This document shows positions 21,999 through 33,926 of a stretch of 64,000 bases of DNA, piece by piece (position 1 is the first letter of the stretch; every line of letters starts with the position of its first letter). Both the position numbers and the translations under genes were made by a program. The notes below the pieces were generated by a model. It was not told the origin of the DNA. It was given only the letters and a program-made list of their open reading frames with translations, and did no database searches. Source of the DNA: Phialocephala subalpina (Eukaryota > Ascomycota > Leotiomycetes > Helotiales > Mollisiaceae); the NCBI GenBank assembly GCA_900073065.1, contig FJOG01000009.1, positions 884,267-948,266 of the forward strand. Direction: 5' to 3'.

Positions 21999-22803
21999 TT
22001 ACTCCTCCATTGCCTCCAAATGAGTGACCTCGTTCGTTGCCGCACTCCAGTACCTGTTCACAGTTAGTCAAATTCTCCTGTATCGAATAGGGCAACATAC
22101 GCCTTCAATTGCACAGTAAATTCGGCTGTTGCAACCCCAAACAACTTCAGTAACCTGGTCTGCCTGCTGTCCAGCGCTTCTCCCTCCTTGCAAACGGTGT
22201 ACGGGTTGTCCAACGTAATCTTTCCCTTCCTCAAAGTCGTCGGCATATTGAGCTTTCTCAACTCAGGTTCCAAACTATGAGCCATTGGCACGTCCGCCTC
22301 AGCATCAATCTCTCCTCCCAGCGACATGACCACACCAGCTGGCACAGTAAATTCTCTCGCAGCAGCCGTACCCGCTCGCGCAAAGTCCGTCTTCGCCAGA
22401 TTGTTGAAGTACTCCTTGATCGCGCTCGGTTCTCGGTTGGTGCATAGAAGTCCTACATTGCCTGCGAGGAACTTAGCAAGTTGGTGGGTGTTTGGTTGAT
22501 ATTCGTCTTCGGGGGAGGATCCTAGGGCTTTGGCCATAACTTTGGTTTTGCCGAAGAACAATCTATTATTTAATTTACATATGTAATTGAAGAACACAGG
22601 CAAATCCCTTACCTGCTATCATTGAATTCAGCACGCACATCCTTCAAGTACGTATTTCGCATGTTCTCGACGGAGAAGACGAAGCAGTACTGGTATTGAT
22701 CAAGACATTCCCGGACATTGGAAAAGAGCTTTAACGACAATTCCTTGCCCTTCTTGTCAACATTTGAAAGGTGAACCACCTTCGCGCGCTTGGATTTGGG
22801 CAT
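21999..22803 (-). CDS. MRT4: Ribosome assembly factor Mrt4
   Basis: Exons 22803-22613, 22562-22101 and 22053-21999 give 235 residues (yeast Mrt4: 236). The protein starts [20 protein letters not shown] and carries the L10/P0-like domain ([40 protein letters not shown]) and the Mrt4-type insert ending in [18 protein letters not shown]. Mrt4 is a nucleolar paralogue of P0 that holds its place on pre-60S particles until exchange. The last intron (GTATGT donor) is needed: reading through gives a premature end, whereas splicing restores [18 protein letters not shown]. Divergent with MDM10 (starts 262 bp apart). Confidence 0.96.
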
Positions 22804-23065
22804 TGTGACGTTGGTGAGGAGGAAGATTCGATGTGGGGGATTTACGAAAGTGCTTGAAGTTATTTTCGAAAATTGTGTTTATCGGATGTCGGCGATAAGA
22901 TTTACAGGAACTAGCGGCCGCTATGTTTGCGCTGCGCCGCCATGTTTCTCTTGAAGCTCGGGACGAAAAGAACGTGTCTCGAGCTTCTTCATAATTGACT
23001 GACTTACGATGTCAAATGATTCTGTTCGGTGACCAATAATTTGATTGCGACTCACTCCTCTAACC

Positions 23066-24307
23066 ATGCTGGAATTCATGGACTACGTCCAGCATGCATT
23101 TTATGATACGTCTCACTGGAACTTTGAGAACTCCTATTCTCAGTTAACAGCTACAGCTCGAGGTATTCCAATTCCTTCAAGAGTCAATCGAGCTTGCTAA
23201 TTGAATCTCTAAGCTTTACTCGATTTCGAAACACCTGCTGGCCTGCGACTGAATCTCTCGTCTCTTTCGTCCCCAAATTTCGCGACCTCGTATGCGATTG
23301 GCAGTGTCGGACTCGTTGATGGCTCACTCTCCTACCTCTACACCTCTCTGCCACTCCATACCACCTCAAGGAGCAGCGATATTGACCTACATAATGTCAT
23401 ACGCGGGTACAGACAGATCCAGGAGCTTCGAAAACCTGAAGAGTCATGGATGTGGGAACAGTGGCAGGGCGGGAGGCGAGTTGACAAACGAGACACCTTA
23501 CTCTATGGACGACTCTATCTACCTCAAAGCACATTGGAGGCGCTGTACCTTCGTCGAATGAGCCCTACACAGCAAGTGAAGCTGTCAGCAGTAAGCGATA
23601 GCCGGTTACGAAACGGTGGCACGATTCTTGCGTTGCACCAATACGATGTAGGAAAGTACAGTGCCGAGACTTTATATTCGACAGATGGCGGCCTCATTGG
23701 ACTTCGTGGTCTCTACAACTTTGGCCCAGACCCCCGGAAAGACGTCACGGAAGCCCCGCGGACAGAGGATAAATTCTATGGTCGCTTCAGTGCTGGAGCT
23801 GAGATATATTATGGTTCCTTGAACAAATCAGGAGGGGTGAGTTTTGGAGGTCGGTTCGCGACATTGCCTGCGCATAAAGGGGTGCCTCTGACAGCAACAC
23901 TTACCCTAAATCCGCTCATGGGGAATCTGAGCACGACATATGCTGTCACAGCCGGGAAGAATCTAGCACTTTGCTCGAAGTTCGACTTCAATGTGTACAG
24001 CTACGAAAGCGATGTTATGCTAGGGTGCGAGTTGTGGAGAATCAAGGCCAGGGTCCCGAAGAAGAAAGAACGAAGCATGGCTGCGAAGCTCGAATGGAGA
24101 TTGGACCCGGAAGAGAAGTCCGACGTCCCAGAACCAGAGATTGTCGCCGGGGTTCTGAAAGCAAGAATCGACCAAAACTGGAAGATTGGACTTCTATGGG
24201 AAGGCAGGGTCAAGGAATTGCTCTTTACTCTGGGCTCGTCGGTCGATATGAAGAGAAGGGATCAGCCATTCAGAGCCATTGGACTCGAATTGCAATATTC
24301 GTCATGA
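23066..24307 (+). CDS. MDM10: Mitochondrial distribution and morphology protein Mdm10
   Basis: Exon 23066-23162, then a 51-nt intron (GTATTC...CTAAG with GCTAAT branch), then exon 23214-24307; 396 residues. [19 protein letters not shown] at the start, [34 protein letters not shown] and [16 protein letters not shown] are typical of fungal Mdm10. It is an outer-membrane beta-barrel of the ERMES ER-mitochondria tether that also joins the SAM complex. The alternation of short amphipathic strands and absence of a cleavable presequence fit a barrel. A short charged insert (KKKERS... [12 protein letters not shown], about 325-350) is a family-typical variable loop. Confident by whole-length resemblance. 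Confidence 0.97.
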
Positions 24308-26371
24308 AATCCTACGAACATTATAGCCAGGACGCGAGACCGAGGCGTACAGGTTTTGGCAGCGATACATATTGCCAGTACCAGAGAACACACCAGACTC
24401 CCAATCTGCCCTCAAAATCCTCATATCCTTGGTCGCGTCGTCATAATCGATGCCCGCACTTTCGATGGAATTCAGCCTGACCGGGATTTTTAAACTGTAA
24501 TGACTATACGCCCTATCAAGACGCAGTCCATAGGACCACGAGACCAGAATCGGCCTGACCACCTCTTCTCTAACTGTGCTCGACGCGTGGCATATTCCCC
24601 GAATATATGTTTATCTCAAAGCCCTCGAGATCCCGTAGGTTGTCTGCGTCCATATCTCGCAAGTCGAACGGCCTAAATGGAAGTAATATGCAGCATCGTT
24701 GTTGACACCACTGGTCGCCCCCCAATACCCGAGTATACCCCTGAGCGTCGAGAATTCGGTTGAACAGCAATTTCTTCCAGGGTCGAACTTCAGTTCCAAG
24801 CCTCGGCATGAACGCCACTTCTTGCTTAAAAAGCACACAAAGAGGATCGAATAAAGCAATTTTTATTGGAAATCGAGTCACTCACCTATACTCCGAATCT
24901 TGGACTCGAGATGTATTGCGAATTCGACAGGTGTAAGCTTAAGCACTCGCTAAAAATAGAGTTCTCACTTTTGAGCCGCCTCGCAATCGGAAACTTTACC
25001 ATTGATCCTTGCAAGCTCACCTTTGACTCCAGCTCGATTTGCAGCTAGGACCGCCCAGCAAACCGTGAAGCCTCTTGTATGATGGGCGCGAGAACCCTCA
25101 AAAAGGAGAGGACAACGAGCTGAATATGTAGCGGAGATTGCCTGTGCCACAACGAGATCCGGATAGCATCTCGACGATCTGCGAGTGCTTGACATCCGAG
25201 GCCATGTACCCAGGACATCCCAAGGGGAGCTTGGGATCAGCTTTCATGGAACGACAGGGAAGTCATCGTTCTGTGTCTCGTAGCTGACCCAGGTGCATTC
25301 TTGCAAGGCCAGACATCCCTCGCTCCTTAGACGCGATTGGTGCAGTAGCACAGAGTTTATTTACTCCAGTCAGAAAAGCAATCTATGAACGGTTCGAGTG
25401 CATTTGCTGGTGCAGATGACAGGCGTCAGATCAAAGTCTTCATCGGATATTGCATCAGAGATCGCGTTTTTACCCCTCTACGGCATTGCACAAACCTCTA
25501 GGTCTCATCGCTCGGCCCTTACCCGACGGTAGTTCTGACAATGGAGTACTTTTTCCAACCTGGGCGCGGCGAGATGCACCCTAAAATCTCGGAAAATTTG
25601 GCGGCGCCTTTCCCAGCGCCTTGTCCTCCCACTTTATTGGGCTAGTCCCAACAGATCAACAACACCATTCCAGATGAAAGAAAGGTTGCAGGCTAAAAGT
25701 CCCATGAGGCAATTCAAGCTGGGGTTGCTCAGTATGTCGAGGCCTTCCCGATGTCTCCTCACGAGATAAGATTCCAATCAACTCGGCAAGCGCGATTGGA
25801 TTTCCCAACCCCGACTTGCAGACTGAAAATATTATCAGCCGTGCCGTGGCTGCCGATTTGGGGACCGATTCCAAGATGTCTCTCCACCCCCTACATTTTC
25901 TATTCCTGTTCTCTTGGTTCCATATGAAAACAAGGGCTCATATGAGTCGCTCGGATGATGCGGCTTGAGTATACGAACGTACAGGATATTCTCCAAGACA
26001 TCCAAAGCTCCAGTCGTCTCGGGCTCCTGCATTCAGAACGTTATAGTGCCACTGAACCAACGGCAGACGCCATCTCGTGCTTCACACGCATTAGGGCAAG
26101 ATGTTCTCCTGAGCTCACCCTTGCTTAGTATCCATGCGGGACAATGGTGGTTTGAGGCTACGGACATCCCCAATGTTGATCCCAAATTATTGTGTACATG
26201 ACGCTCGATGAGTTTGTGCTAAGCACCGAAGAATGCAGCAGTGGCTCCACATCATGCCCGGCCAAGTGGGCCGAGCGCTGTCATATATAATGACAAGCGA
26301 AGGGTTAAGATGAAAGGGCTTCCTTCTCTTGGTGGCTAGGTCCAGATTTAATACCACGGCATTCGTTCAGA
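24308..26371. other. 2-kb intergenic region with possible gene fragments
   Basis: Minus-strand open frames at 24302-24562, 24570-24881 / 24611-24859 and 24965-25195 show protein-like stretches (LGYWGATSGVNNDAAYYFHL; DYDDATKDMRILRADWESGV), but they lie in different frames. I could not find a consistent set of splice sites joining them. They may be remnants of a small secreted-protein gene, or chance. 25.2-26.3 kb shows nothing further; sequence just before 26372 is the P450 promoter. Confidence 0.3.
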
Positions 26372-28229
26372 ATGATCTCACTCACTTATTACGTGTTTGC
26401 TTGTCTACTTTCTGCCCTGGCATATTATACCCTCAAGAGTCAGAGGACCAAAAAACTTCCTGAAGGATCTCGCCCACTGCCAGGACCGAAGGGCAAGTGC
26501 TTTACTTCTTCCACTAATTAATCAAGTCATACTAACAGCAGTCAGGTCTACCGTTTGTTGGCCGTGTCCATGATGTCCCAAGTGTAGCAACATGGCTCAA
26601 GTTCTGGGAATGGAATCAGGAATATGGGCCAATTTATCAAATGGAGATTTTCGGCTCTGTTCATGTTTGGATATCAGATGAACAGATCGCAAATGATTTA
26701 CTCGCCAAGCGTGGGGTGATTTACTCAGACAGACCTGTCATCCCCAACCTACCTGACAACCGAACATCTGGCAACTACCTTGCCCTCTTGGGCCGGACTG
26801 GTGCGTATCACGTTAACAACTTTTGGTTTTCTACTCACAATGCAATAGAAACATGGAAACGTCAACGCAAATATGCTCATCAGATCATGACCAAGGCAGC
26901 GTACGAAGCGAACTTCGACTACCCGATGATTGAATGTAAACGATTCTTGTACAACATGGCCGACGACCCCTCAAGTTATCAACTCCACGTCGAAGAGTAC
27001 ACCAGCCGGACCATCTCACGACTCGCATGGGGCTCTGCAGGTCACGCCCAAGAACTGAGAGTAGGCACATTCGGACTTCTCCAAACCATCAGTCCCTCGG
27101 GAGCAGTTCCCAACGTCGTCTCTCCACTATCCCACATCCCATCCTGGCTCAGTCCCTGGAAGAAGATTGAGAATGCCCGCCATGAACGAGAAGCGACTTT
27201 CTTCAGGTATGCGCTGGACAGCGTCAAGGATGCCGTTGCTCGCGGCTCAGCCGTTCCCAGTCTGATGAAGATGTTCCTGGAAGGCCGAGAAAAGGTCGGG
27301 ATCAAGGAGGAAGAAGGTCAATATGTGGTCGGAATGATGGCGATCGCGGGTGCGTTGACGATCGGTAGCCCGATCCAGAGTTACATCCTTGCCATGTGCC
27401 ACTATCCGAAATGGCAAGCGAAGATGAGAGAAGAGATGAAATCGGTATGTGGGGAGCGGTGCCCGGAATGGGAGGATCGAGAGAAGATGCCGTTGTTGAG
27501 AGCAGTGGTCAAAGAGGTCGTGAGGTGGAGGCCGCCAGTACCCACTGGTAAGTAGCGATCGTCCCGAAACTTGCAGCTGAGTGAGCAAGGCTAATGTTTC
27601 TCGTTCCTACTTTAGGTATCCCGCATTGTCTTGAGAAAGATGATGTCTACAATGGGTACTTTATCCCTGCGGGTGCAACCATTCATGCGCTGGAATGGTA
27701 AGTGATCTTCGTGATCTTCATGATTTCTGCATGTCGTTGCTTTTTCGATGCACGGGCGTGGCTGACGTTGCTGTGCGCATGCAGGGGTATCTCACGCGAC
27801 CCAAGAACGTACCCAGATCCTGATTCATTCCGGCCCGAGAGATGGCTTTCACCAACATTTCCTACCTATCGTGAACCTCTATCACAATATCCTACCTTGA
27901 AAGGGTTCTCACAATTTGGCTTTGGACGCAGGACTTGTCAAGGTATTGATATTGTCGAGCAGGAATTGTTCTTGACGATGGGTGGCATGGCTTGGGCTTT
28001 TGATATTAGCAAGAAGAAGGATGCTATGGGACGAGAGATCGAGGTTCCTTTGGCGAAGTACACCAGTCTACTAATTGCGAAGCCGGAGAAGTTTGAGTTT
28101 GATTTGACACCTGTCAGCCCAGAGAAGCTGAGCATGGTAATTAATGCTTGGGACAATATTGTGGATGTGGAGGGGGAGACTGATGAGGAGCGAATAATGG
28201 GAGAGAAACAGGTGGTTGTTACTTGCTGA
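26372..28229 (+). CDS. Cytochrome P450 monooxygenase
   Basis: Five exons: 26372-26492, 26546-26800, 26849-27547, 27616-27697, 27785-28229; 533 residues. N-terminal membrane anchor (YYVFACLLSALAYYTL), Pro hinge (LPEGSRPLPGPKGLPFVG), K-helix EVVR, PERW region (DSFRPERWL), and heme loop FGFGRRTCQG with the Cys ligand. Most similar in feel to fungal secondary-metabolism P450s of the O-methylsterigmatocystin-oxidoreductase type; substrate unknown. The first intron has a GC donor (AAGG|GCAAGT) because only that splice restores KGLPFVGR. The second intron is 48 nt and has no stop, so retention would insert 16 residues. The I-helix reads AGALT where AGxD/E-T is usual, so the acidic residue is replaced by Leu. 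No other biosynthetic gene lies beside it. Confidence 0.93.
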
Positions 28230-29366
28230 CCGTCGCCAGCTTAATTTCAATGCGTCCTGGCGCCGAGGGTATATACTGCTACTAGATTGAGCGATTTTCT
28301 AGAATATACACCAGATTGTTTCTTCATAGTTTATCCAGTGAGCCTTCTGCTCGAAATCCATACACTACTGTTGGATCAATCTATTTTTCTCCCACTGTGA
28401 TGTTTTCGCGAATGAAATATTTTCATCGTCGATCTTGCCAGAAACAGAACTTCAGACGACATTTTCAGCTCTCTGCTTATGGCAGCCCCCTGAGTGGGCG
28501 TAGACCAACAATCACATGTTAGGGCAAGATCTTCCAAGTCTTGGTTTCGTAATATGCTCATCTCGGCGTGTCTTGCCCAGTGCATGCCATACATAATACT
28601 TGCTCATGCACCCATCTCTCCAAGAGCCCAAGTCCGTACCGCTAAGAACCAATAACACAAATGAAACAAGGGAAAAGTAAGATCTTATCTCATCTAACAA
28701 TCATATGTCTCCAAGTGGCACAAAAAAAATTCTTGAGGCTGCTGAGGCTGCTGAGGCTGCGGCACTAACATGATCTGATCGCTCATCGTGCATTATCTCT
28801 CAATGTCCGTGAAGTCTCCAACCAATGAAGTCTACTTTTCTACACCAATGAATTCACTTTTCCATATGCAACTCCACATGTCAAACCCTCAACTCACCGG
28901 AGGTCACATCCTCCAATGCCAAACACACACGAGACATTATAAAAGCCCTAAGGGTTGGCGTATGCAAGCTGTGCCTTTCGGGGTGAAATGGCTTGTGAAG
29001 AGCGAGAGTTTGAAGCTAAAATATTATATGCAGATTTAGTAGGTTATGAGGAGCAGATATGCGTCTGACAGCGTCCGAATTGTAGGGTTCCAGTAAGACG
29101 GCAGTGGCGTGCGGCGATTTGCCAAGAAGTGCGATATGGCGAGGTGATGATCTAACGATGCAGCTTCGCCGGAGGTTTTGATTCTTGGGTTGGTGGTTGT
29201 GGGGATGAGGGGAAGGAGGAGGAGAAGTTCAGATGGTGTTTGGAATAGATGGGATGGAATCTTAAGAGTGATGAAACGTTGAAGCTTCGATTAGTACTTC
29301 ATCGTGCTGAAAGTTTGAAACAATTGCACATGCATATAATTCATTCAATGATCTTCCACTCAAAAT
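28230..29366. other. Intergenic, between P450 and ice-binding-like locus
   Basis: About 1.1 kb with no supported gene. Contains a short 9-bp tandem repeat (listed separately). The rest is ordinary unique sequence. Confidence 0.5.
28735..28761. repeat. 9-bp tandem repeat (GAGGCTGCT x3)
   Basis: Three consecutive 9-bp units, the last with one change (GAGGCTGCG). Preceded by an A8 run. Simple minisatellite. Confidence 0.9.
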
Positions 29367-29367
29367 G

Positions 29368-30177
29368 CTAAGTAGAGAACCAATAGACCCCAAGTATATT
29401 CAAGAAGCCAACTATCCAGCTGAGCCTCGCTCCTGGGCCACTCACCGTGGCACTTGATACCGGTACAGTGGAAGTGGCTTCTCTGGACACTCGCAATGTC
29501 CGTGATCTTGGCCGTACTTTCTGCTCCTAGCCCTGCTGGCCAGGAACTTGCCGATATCTCTCTTCCCGCATTCCCGCAGACAGCTGCAGCTGTCAGGTGT
29601 TGGTGCTGACATGTACATGTCTTCACAATCGAGACCGCCTCTGTTTCAGCAATCATCTCAGCGCCTCTCCTTGACCAACCATTGAAGTATCCGTAGTAGG
29701 GTGTAGCGAAGTGCAGTAGCGACGAACGTCTCCACCACTGTCACGAAGTCAATGTATTGGTCATCCTGCCCCGCACTTCTTTGACTGGTGTGATGTATGA
29801 GAGATGCTTGTAACTGTGAGTTGTCGTTGAGTATGGCAGATGCCGTGTAAGTAGCTAGGGCTGAGGATCCTGGTGATGAGGCGAAACCTTGCGGCGTCTT
29901 CGTACTAGGCTGCTGTGAGGTTTCGAAAGGAAGTTTTCGAAAGGAAGCTCCCGTGGCACTTGTGTATGGCATCTCGGTCTCGGTCTCGGCTTTGGAGGCT
30001 GGAGATGTGAAGAACGCATTTCGGGTAAGATCAAGGGCATTCGAGAACACATCGTTCGAGTATATGCATCCTTGGAGGATAGTCTTAGTGATATTTCCAC
30101 AAAGATTACTCGAATCCATGGACTTAGTCGGAGGAGCTTGTTCATCATTCTGAATATATGTCGTAGTTGTAGAGAAA
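29368..30177 (-). pseudogene. Frame-broken C-terminal Ser/Thr-rich part of the DUF3494 locus
   Basis: Downstream of the DUF3494 domain the coding signal continues on the minus strand but changes frame several times. One frame (30119-29658) is Ser/Thr/Gln-rich (SQQPSTKTPQGFASSPGSSA). A short frame around 29450-29620 is Cys-rich (CSCLRECGKRDIGKF ... GHCECPEKP). A last frame ending at 29368 looks like a GPI-anchor signal (VSGPGARLSWIVGFLNILGV). A strong GTGAGT donor lies in this part, so some frame changes may be introns. Together with the in-frame stop upstream I favour a decayed cell-wall/GPI protein, but a spliced gene is possible. Confidence 0.35.
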
Positions 30178-31047
30178 CTAGCTCTTGACCAATAACTGAA
30201 GTAACAACGTCACCCGGCCCAATAACAACAAGTGATGTCGAAGTGAGCAGTGACCTGGGGACAGAGTAATGCTTGACGCTGCTCCCTCACCTCCTCCGCC
30301 TCCTCCAACAATCGAAGACGAAGGTGGTGTTGTACTTGAGATCACAGGACAGTCTGCAACTTGAACTTGATTCGTACCCAGAGTGACTGATCCACCAAGG
30401 GTAAATAGTCCACCATTAGACGTCGCTCCTGTGACCATAGTGATTGAAGCTTCTGCTCAGACGACTCCTGCAAACTTGGTCGCAGTACCAAATGTCGCAG
30501 AAGACCCAATTTGCCAGTATACATTGCACGCCTGAGCTGTCCCTTGTAACAAAACGGATGATCCGGAAGCTGTCGCCAGGGCGGATCCTATCTTAAAATA
30601 CCAGGAGGAGCTGGTAATCGAGCTGCTAACGGGAGTCAAGGATCCCGTAAGTTGGGCAGAGCTGCTGAAGCTGTAGGTCCCTGGACCTAGTACCAGAGCT
30701 CCGAGATCCTGTCCAGTGAGGCCATCTCCACTGAATGGAGTGATCGCGTTGTAAGCATTTGTTGCGTCCGTTAGAGGGGTAGTGACGGATGTGAATAGGC
30801 TCCCGGTATGAGCGCCTGGTGGAAATCCTGTAATAGCAACGCCTCCTGTTCCAATGTAGCCGAATATCGAAGATTGACCGGTGTTGGTGACGGACGCTCT
30901 ACTCAGCACTGCGAATGATGCAGCAGATCCCAAGTTAACCTTATGGGGAGATGTGAGTACAAAAGTCTGTAAGTCGTAAGCTGTACGAACCTGCGCCAGA
31001 ACAAACTTAGCATAGCAGAGAAGGCATAGCAAGAGCGATATTTCCAT
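30178..31047 (-). pseudogene. DUF3494 ice-binding-like secreted protein with in-frame TGA
   Basis: From ATG at 31047 the product has a signal peptide (MEISLLLCLLCYAKFVLAQ) and then a DUF3494 beta-solenoid: VNLGSAASFAVLSRASVTNTG, GVAITGFPPGAHTG, DLGALVLGPGTYSFSSSAQL, ACNVYWQIGSSATFGTATKF. After AGVV a TGA occurs at 30459-30457. The next codons in the same frame read AEASITMVTGATSNGGLFTL and GGSVTLGTNQVQVADCPVI, exactly what the domain should contain, so the stop replaces the Leu of the usual TILAxxSIT. DUF3494 proteins bind ice or act as wall/adhesion proteins and are often horizontally spread among microbes and fungi. A 13-nt intron is too short to explain the stop. Either a recent nonsense mutation, stop readthrough, or a sequencing error. 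Confidence 0.8.
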
Positions 31048-32552
31048 TTCGGTGGACGCTTGAAGGCGAGGAGAGTGAGGGAAAGGATTGAGGAGGTACA
31101 ATTAGCACAGCATCAAGGTGTCAAGAAAACCATCAAGGACGATATTTCAGAAATCCGAAGAGACGAGCATTTATGGACCGAATACCAATCTTTCCCATAA
31201 AAACAATATGCAATTCTGTTGACGATACCGCACATATCTTGTAGGGGTGATCCATTCTCCGTCTCCTGATTTCATCGTAGCCTTGCTCGAATCATTTCTC
31301 CTTGTAGACGAGGCATGCGCGATCTTGAAGTCTGTTTAATACTAGTTGGTAGGTTTGATCATCGCAGAAAGCCTCGAAGCTAGAGAGTTGAGATATCCGA
31401 TGAAAAGCAGTCATAACGAAGCCTGACAACGGCGAGGTGGATGCATTCAACACACACGTGATGCTGCCCACTTTTTGCATGCTCGGGAAAGCCTCCCCGA
31501 ATGCAGCAGCAGCTAGTGGGGTGGTCAAGGCAGTCGTCCAACGTACTTGAACGACGTCTCTCCTTCTCAACACTTCATCGCATGCTCCTGCTTCTCATCA
31601 TCCTCTCGAACGCAGATCCATATCGCGAGACACAGCGCACGGCAGTTGTCACACTTGAAGACAGGCCAATCTGCCTCAAAGCCCGATAAGAAACCAGCCT
31701 CGCCGCTAAGCCCAAACAAAGCATTCCCGGTCTCAAAAAGCCCACACCGAACGCATCCGGCGGAAAGACGATGGCAATGGGATGGGATGCGATGCGATAC
31801 GATACGACCGAGAGAGCGTGAAGCTTTGACGGACAGCTATATGAAGGCATTTCTCGACAGATGTTAGAATGTGCATCATTCGATACGGATTATAAATTGC
31901 TGGTGATGTATCATCAGATGCCGCAAGATGTTGCAGAATTTCTGCATTCGCTCGACTCTCATTCGCTTAGCTTCTGAAAAGAGCAGGTACCCATCAAGGT
32001 GACAGACAAGGCGCTGCCCCTCCACGCCATTGTCTGCCCTTTGTATTTCCTACACTTCTTCCTCTTTCTCCAACCCACCTCTTTTTTCACATCTATCATG
32101 CTGCGTTGTCTGCGTTCAATTGGGTGGAGTCGGGCAAACATTCACATTGCAACGATATGATTTGTGATTGTACTGTTTTTAGAGTCAGCAGAAACCTACC
32201 CATCAAGGTATTCCGTCACTTTCCTTCATTCTGCCCGATGCCCTCACTTTCCAATTAACTCGCACTAACCAACACCGTCAATGTTTTAGTAACGGCATTT
32301 CTATTGCTAAGATTGAAAGCCTCACGACGGATCCCTAATTACTCTAATTCATCGGAATCAACTCCCAGATCTGCAATAAAGAAACTGCTGCAGAAATTTC
32401 TGTCCTCGACGTCCTCGTTGCTCCCCTCGAACATACCGATTGATAAGCATACCGAGACATCTGCAAACATCCTGTTGCTGCCAAAGGGGCCATTGCAGGT
32501 GGGGGACACGAGAGAGGACAACAGGCGACGTGGGCAGTATCCGAGCGAAGTC
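31048..32552. other. Intergenic and 5' region of ZIP transporter
   Basis: About 1.5 kb. Small overlapping frames around 31.3-31.9 kb have no recognisable motif. From about 32.3 kb the frame of the ZIP gene is open but contains no ATG before 32553, so it is treated as 5' leader. Confidence 0.5.
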
Positions 32553-33926
32553 ATGTCGACGGTACCATCTGTCATGGTCGAATGCGATAATGGAAATGGG
32601 TTTGACGGGCGTCTGGGGCTTCGAATATCCTCAGTATTTGTGATTGGATTCGGATCCATGCTTGGTATGTGCTGGACATACACAGATCGAAAGTTGACAG
32701 GTACAATTTCTTATCGTTCATACAGGAGCGTTACTTCCAATCGCTGCTGCCAGAACAAAGCGTATGCATGTCCCACCGGTGGCTTTCTTCATTACAAAAT
32801 ACTTTGGATCAGGTGTTATTATTGCAACAGCTTTCATCCATGCAAGTACCCCAACCCTTCAGACATTCCTGTGGTTTTCGGGGCTGCATCATGAACGTCA
32901 CTTTCAGAGCTAACAGTGACATAGCTTCTTTCACCAGCTACTGAAGCCCTCCAGTCGCCATGCCTTACAGGACCGATCACAGAATACAGCTGGGCGGAAG
33001 GGATCGCCCTTATGACAGTATTTACCATGTTCTTCATTGAACTTATGGCAGCTAGATTCGATATCTTCGGTCATGAGGACAGTCACGGCCTGGACCACTC
33101 TGATCCTTCCGTGGATCTTCTTAGGGACACTGAGAAATTCTCTGATACAAGTGGAGGCTCAGTGGACAGAACAATAATAGTAGAATCTCCAGTGCACAAG
33201 CATGATCATGGTCGTCATAATGGTACCGAGGAGTCTTCACGGCATGGCGTCATGACTCTTACCCCTTCTCGAGACGTCCATGCGCTGCAACTTTCTCCTT
33301 CCAGCTCAGAACATCCAGCTTCGAGGGTTGTCTCAAATTCTGGCATTCCTGGGCGTGAGGATGACTTCACATATCCTCCCGGTGGTCAAGACCACCTTGG
33401 CCACCAAAGAGAACATGACATCGATCATGACCACTTTGCTGCTCAGATGACAGCAATTTTCATCCTCGAATTCGGCGTCATCTTCCACTCGGTGTTCATT
33501 GGTCTCACCCTAGCAGTAGCAGGTTCTGAGTTTACTGTCCTCTACATTGTGCTCGCCTTCCACCAGACGTTCGAAGGTCTGGGTCTTGGCTCACGACTTG
33601 CAACCGCACGATGGCCATCAAAGAAGAAGTGGATGCCATGGGCACTAGGCGGACTTTACGGAGTCGCTACACCAATCGCCATTGCCATCGGTCTCGGTGT
33701 CCGAACAGGCTTTGCACCTGGGAGTCAAAAGACTTTGATTATTCAGGGAGTCTTTGATTCAATCAGTGCGGGTATTCTGATTTACACTGGTCTCGTGGAA
33801 TTGATGGCTCACGAGTTCATGTTCAACCCCGAGATGCGCAAGAGCTCGATCAAGATGATGCTCTTCGCTTATCTATGTATGTGCGTGGGGGCGGGGCTGA
33901 TGGCTCTACTTGGGAAATGGGCGTGA
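32553..33926 (+). CDS. ZIP-family zinc transporter (Zrt1/Zrt2 type)
   Basis: Three exons, 32553-32664, 32726-32841 and 32925-33926; 409 residues. Start chosen at the first in-frame ATG (MSTVPSVMVECDNGNGFDGR), followed by RLGLRISSVFVIGFGSMLGA and further membrane spans. A His/Asp-rich cytosolic loop (KHDHGRHNG, HLGHQREHDIDHDHF) separates spans 3 and 4, and the metal-site signatures HSVFIGLTLAV and HQTFEGLGLG are intact. Function by family: plasma-membrane uptake of Zn2+. The second intron has a GC donor (CAT|GCAAGT); only this splice joins TAFIH to LLSPATEAL as the family requires. Fungal orthologues are typically controlled by Zap1-like factors; I did not identify a site here. Confidence 0.94.
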
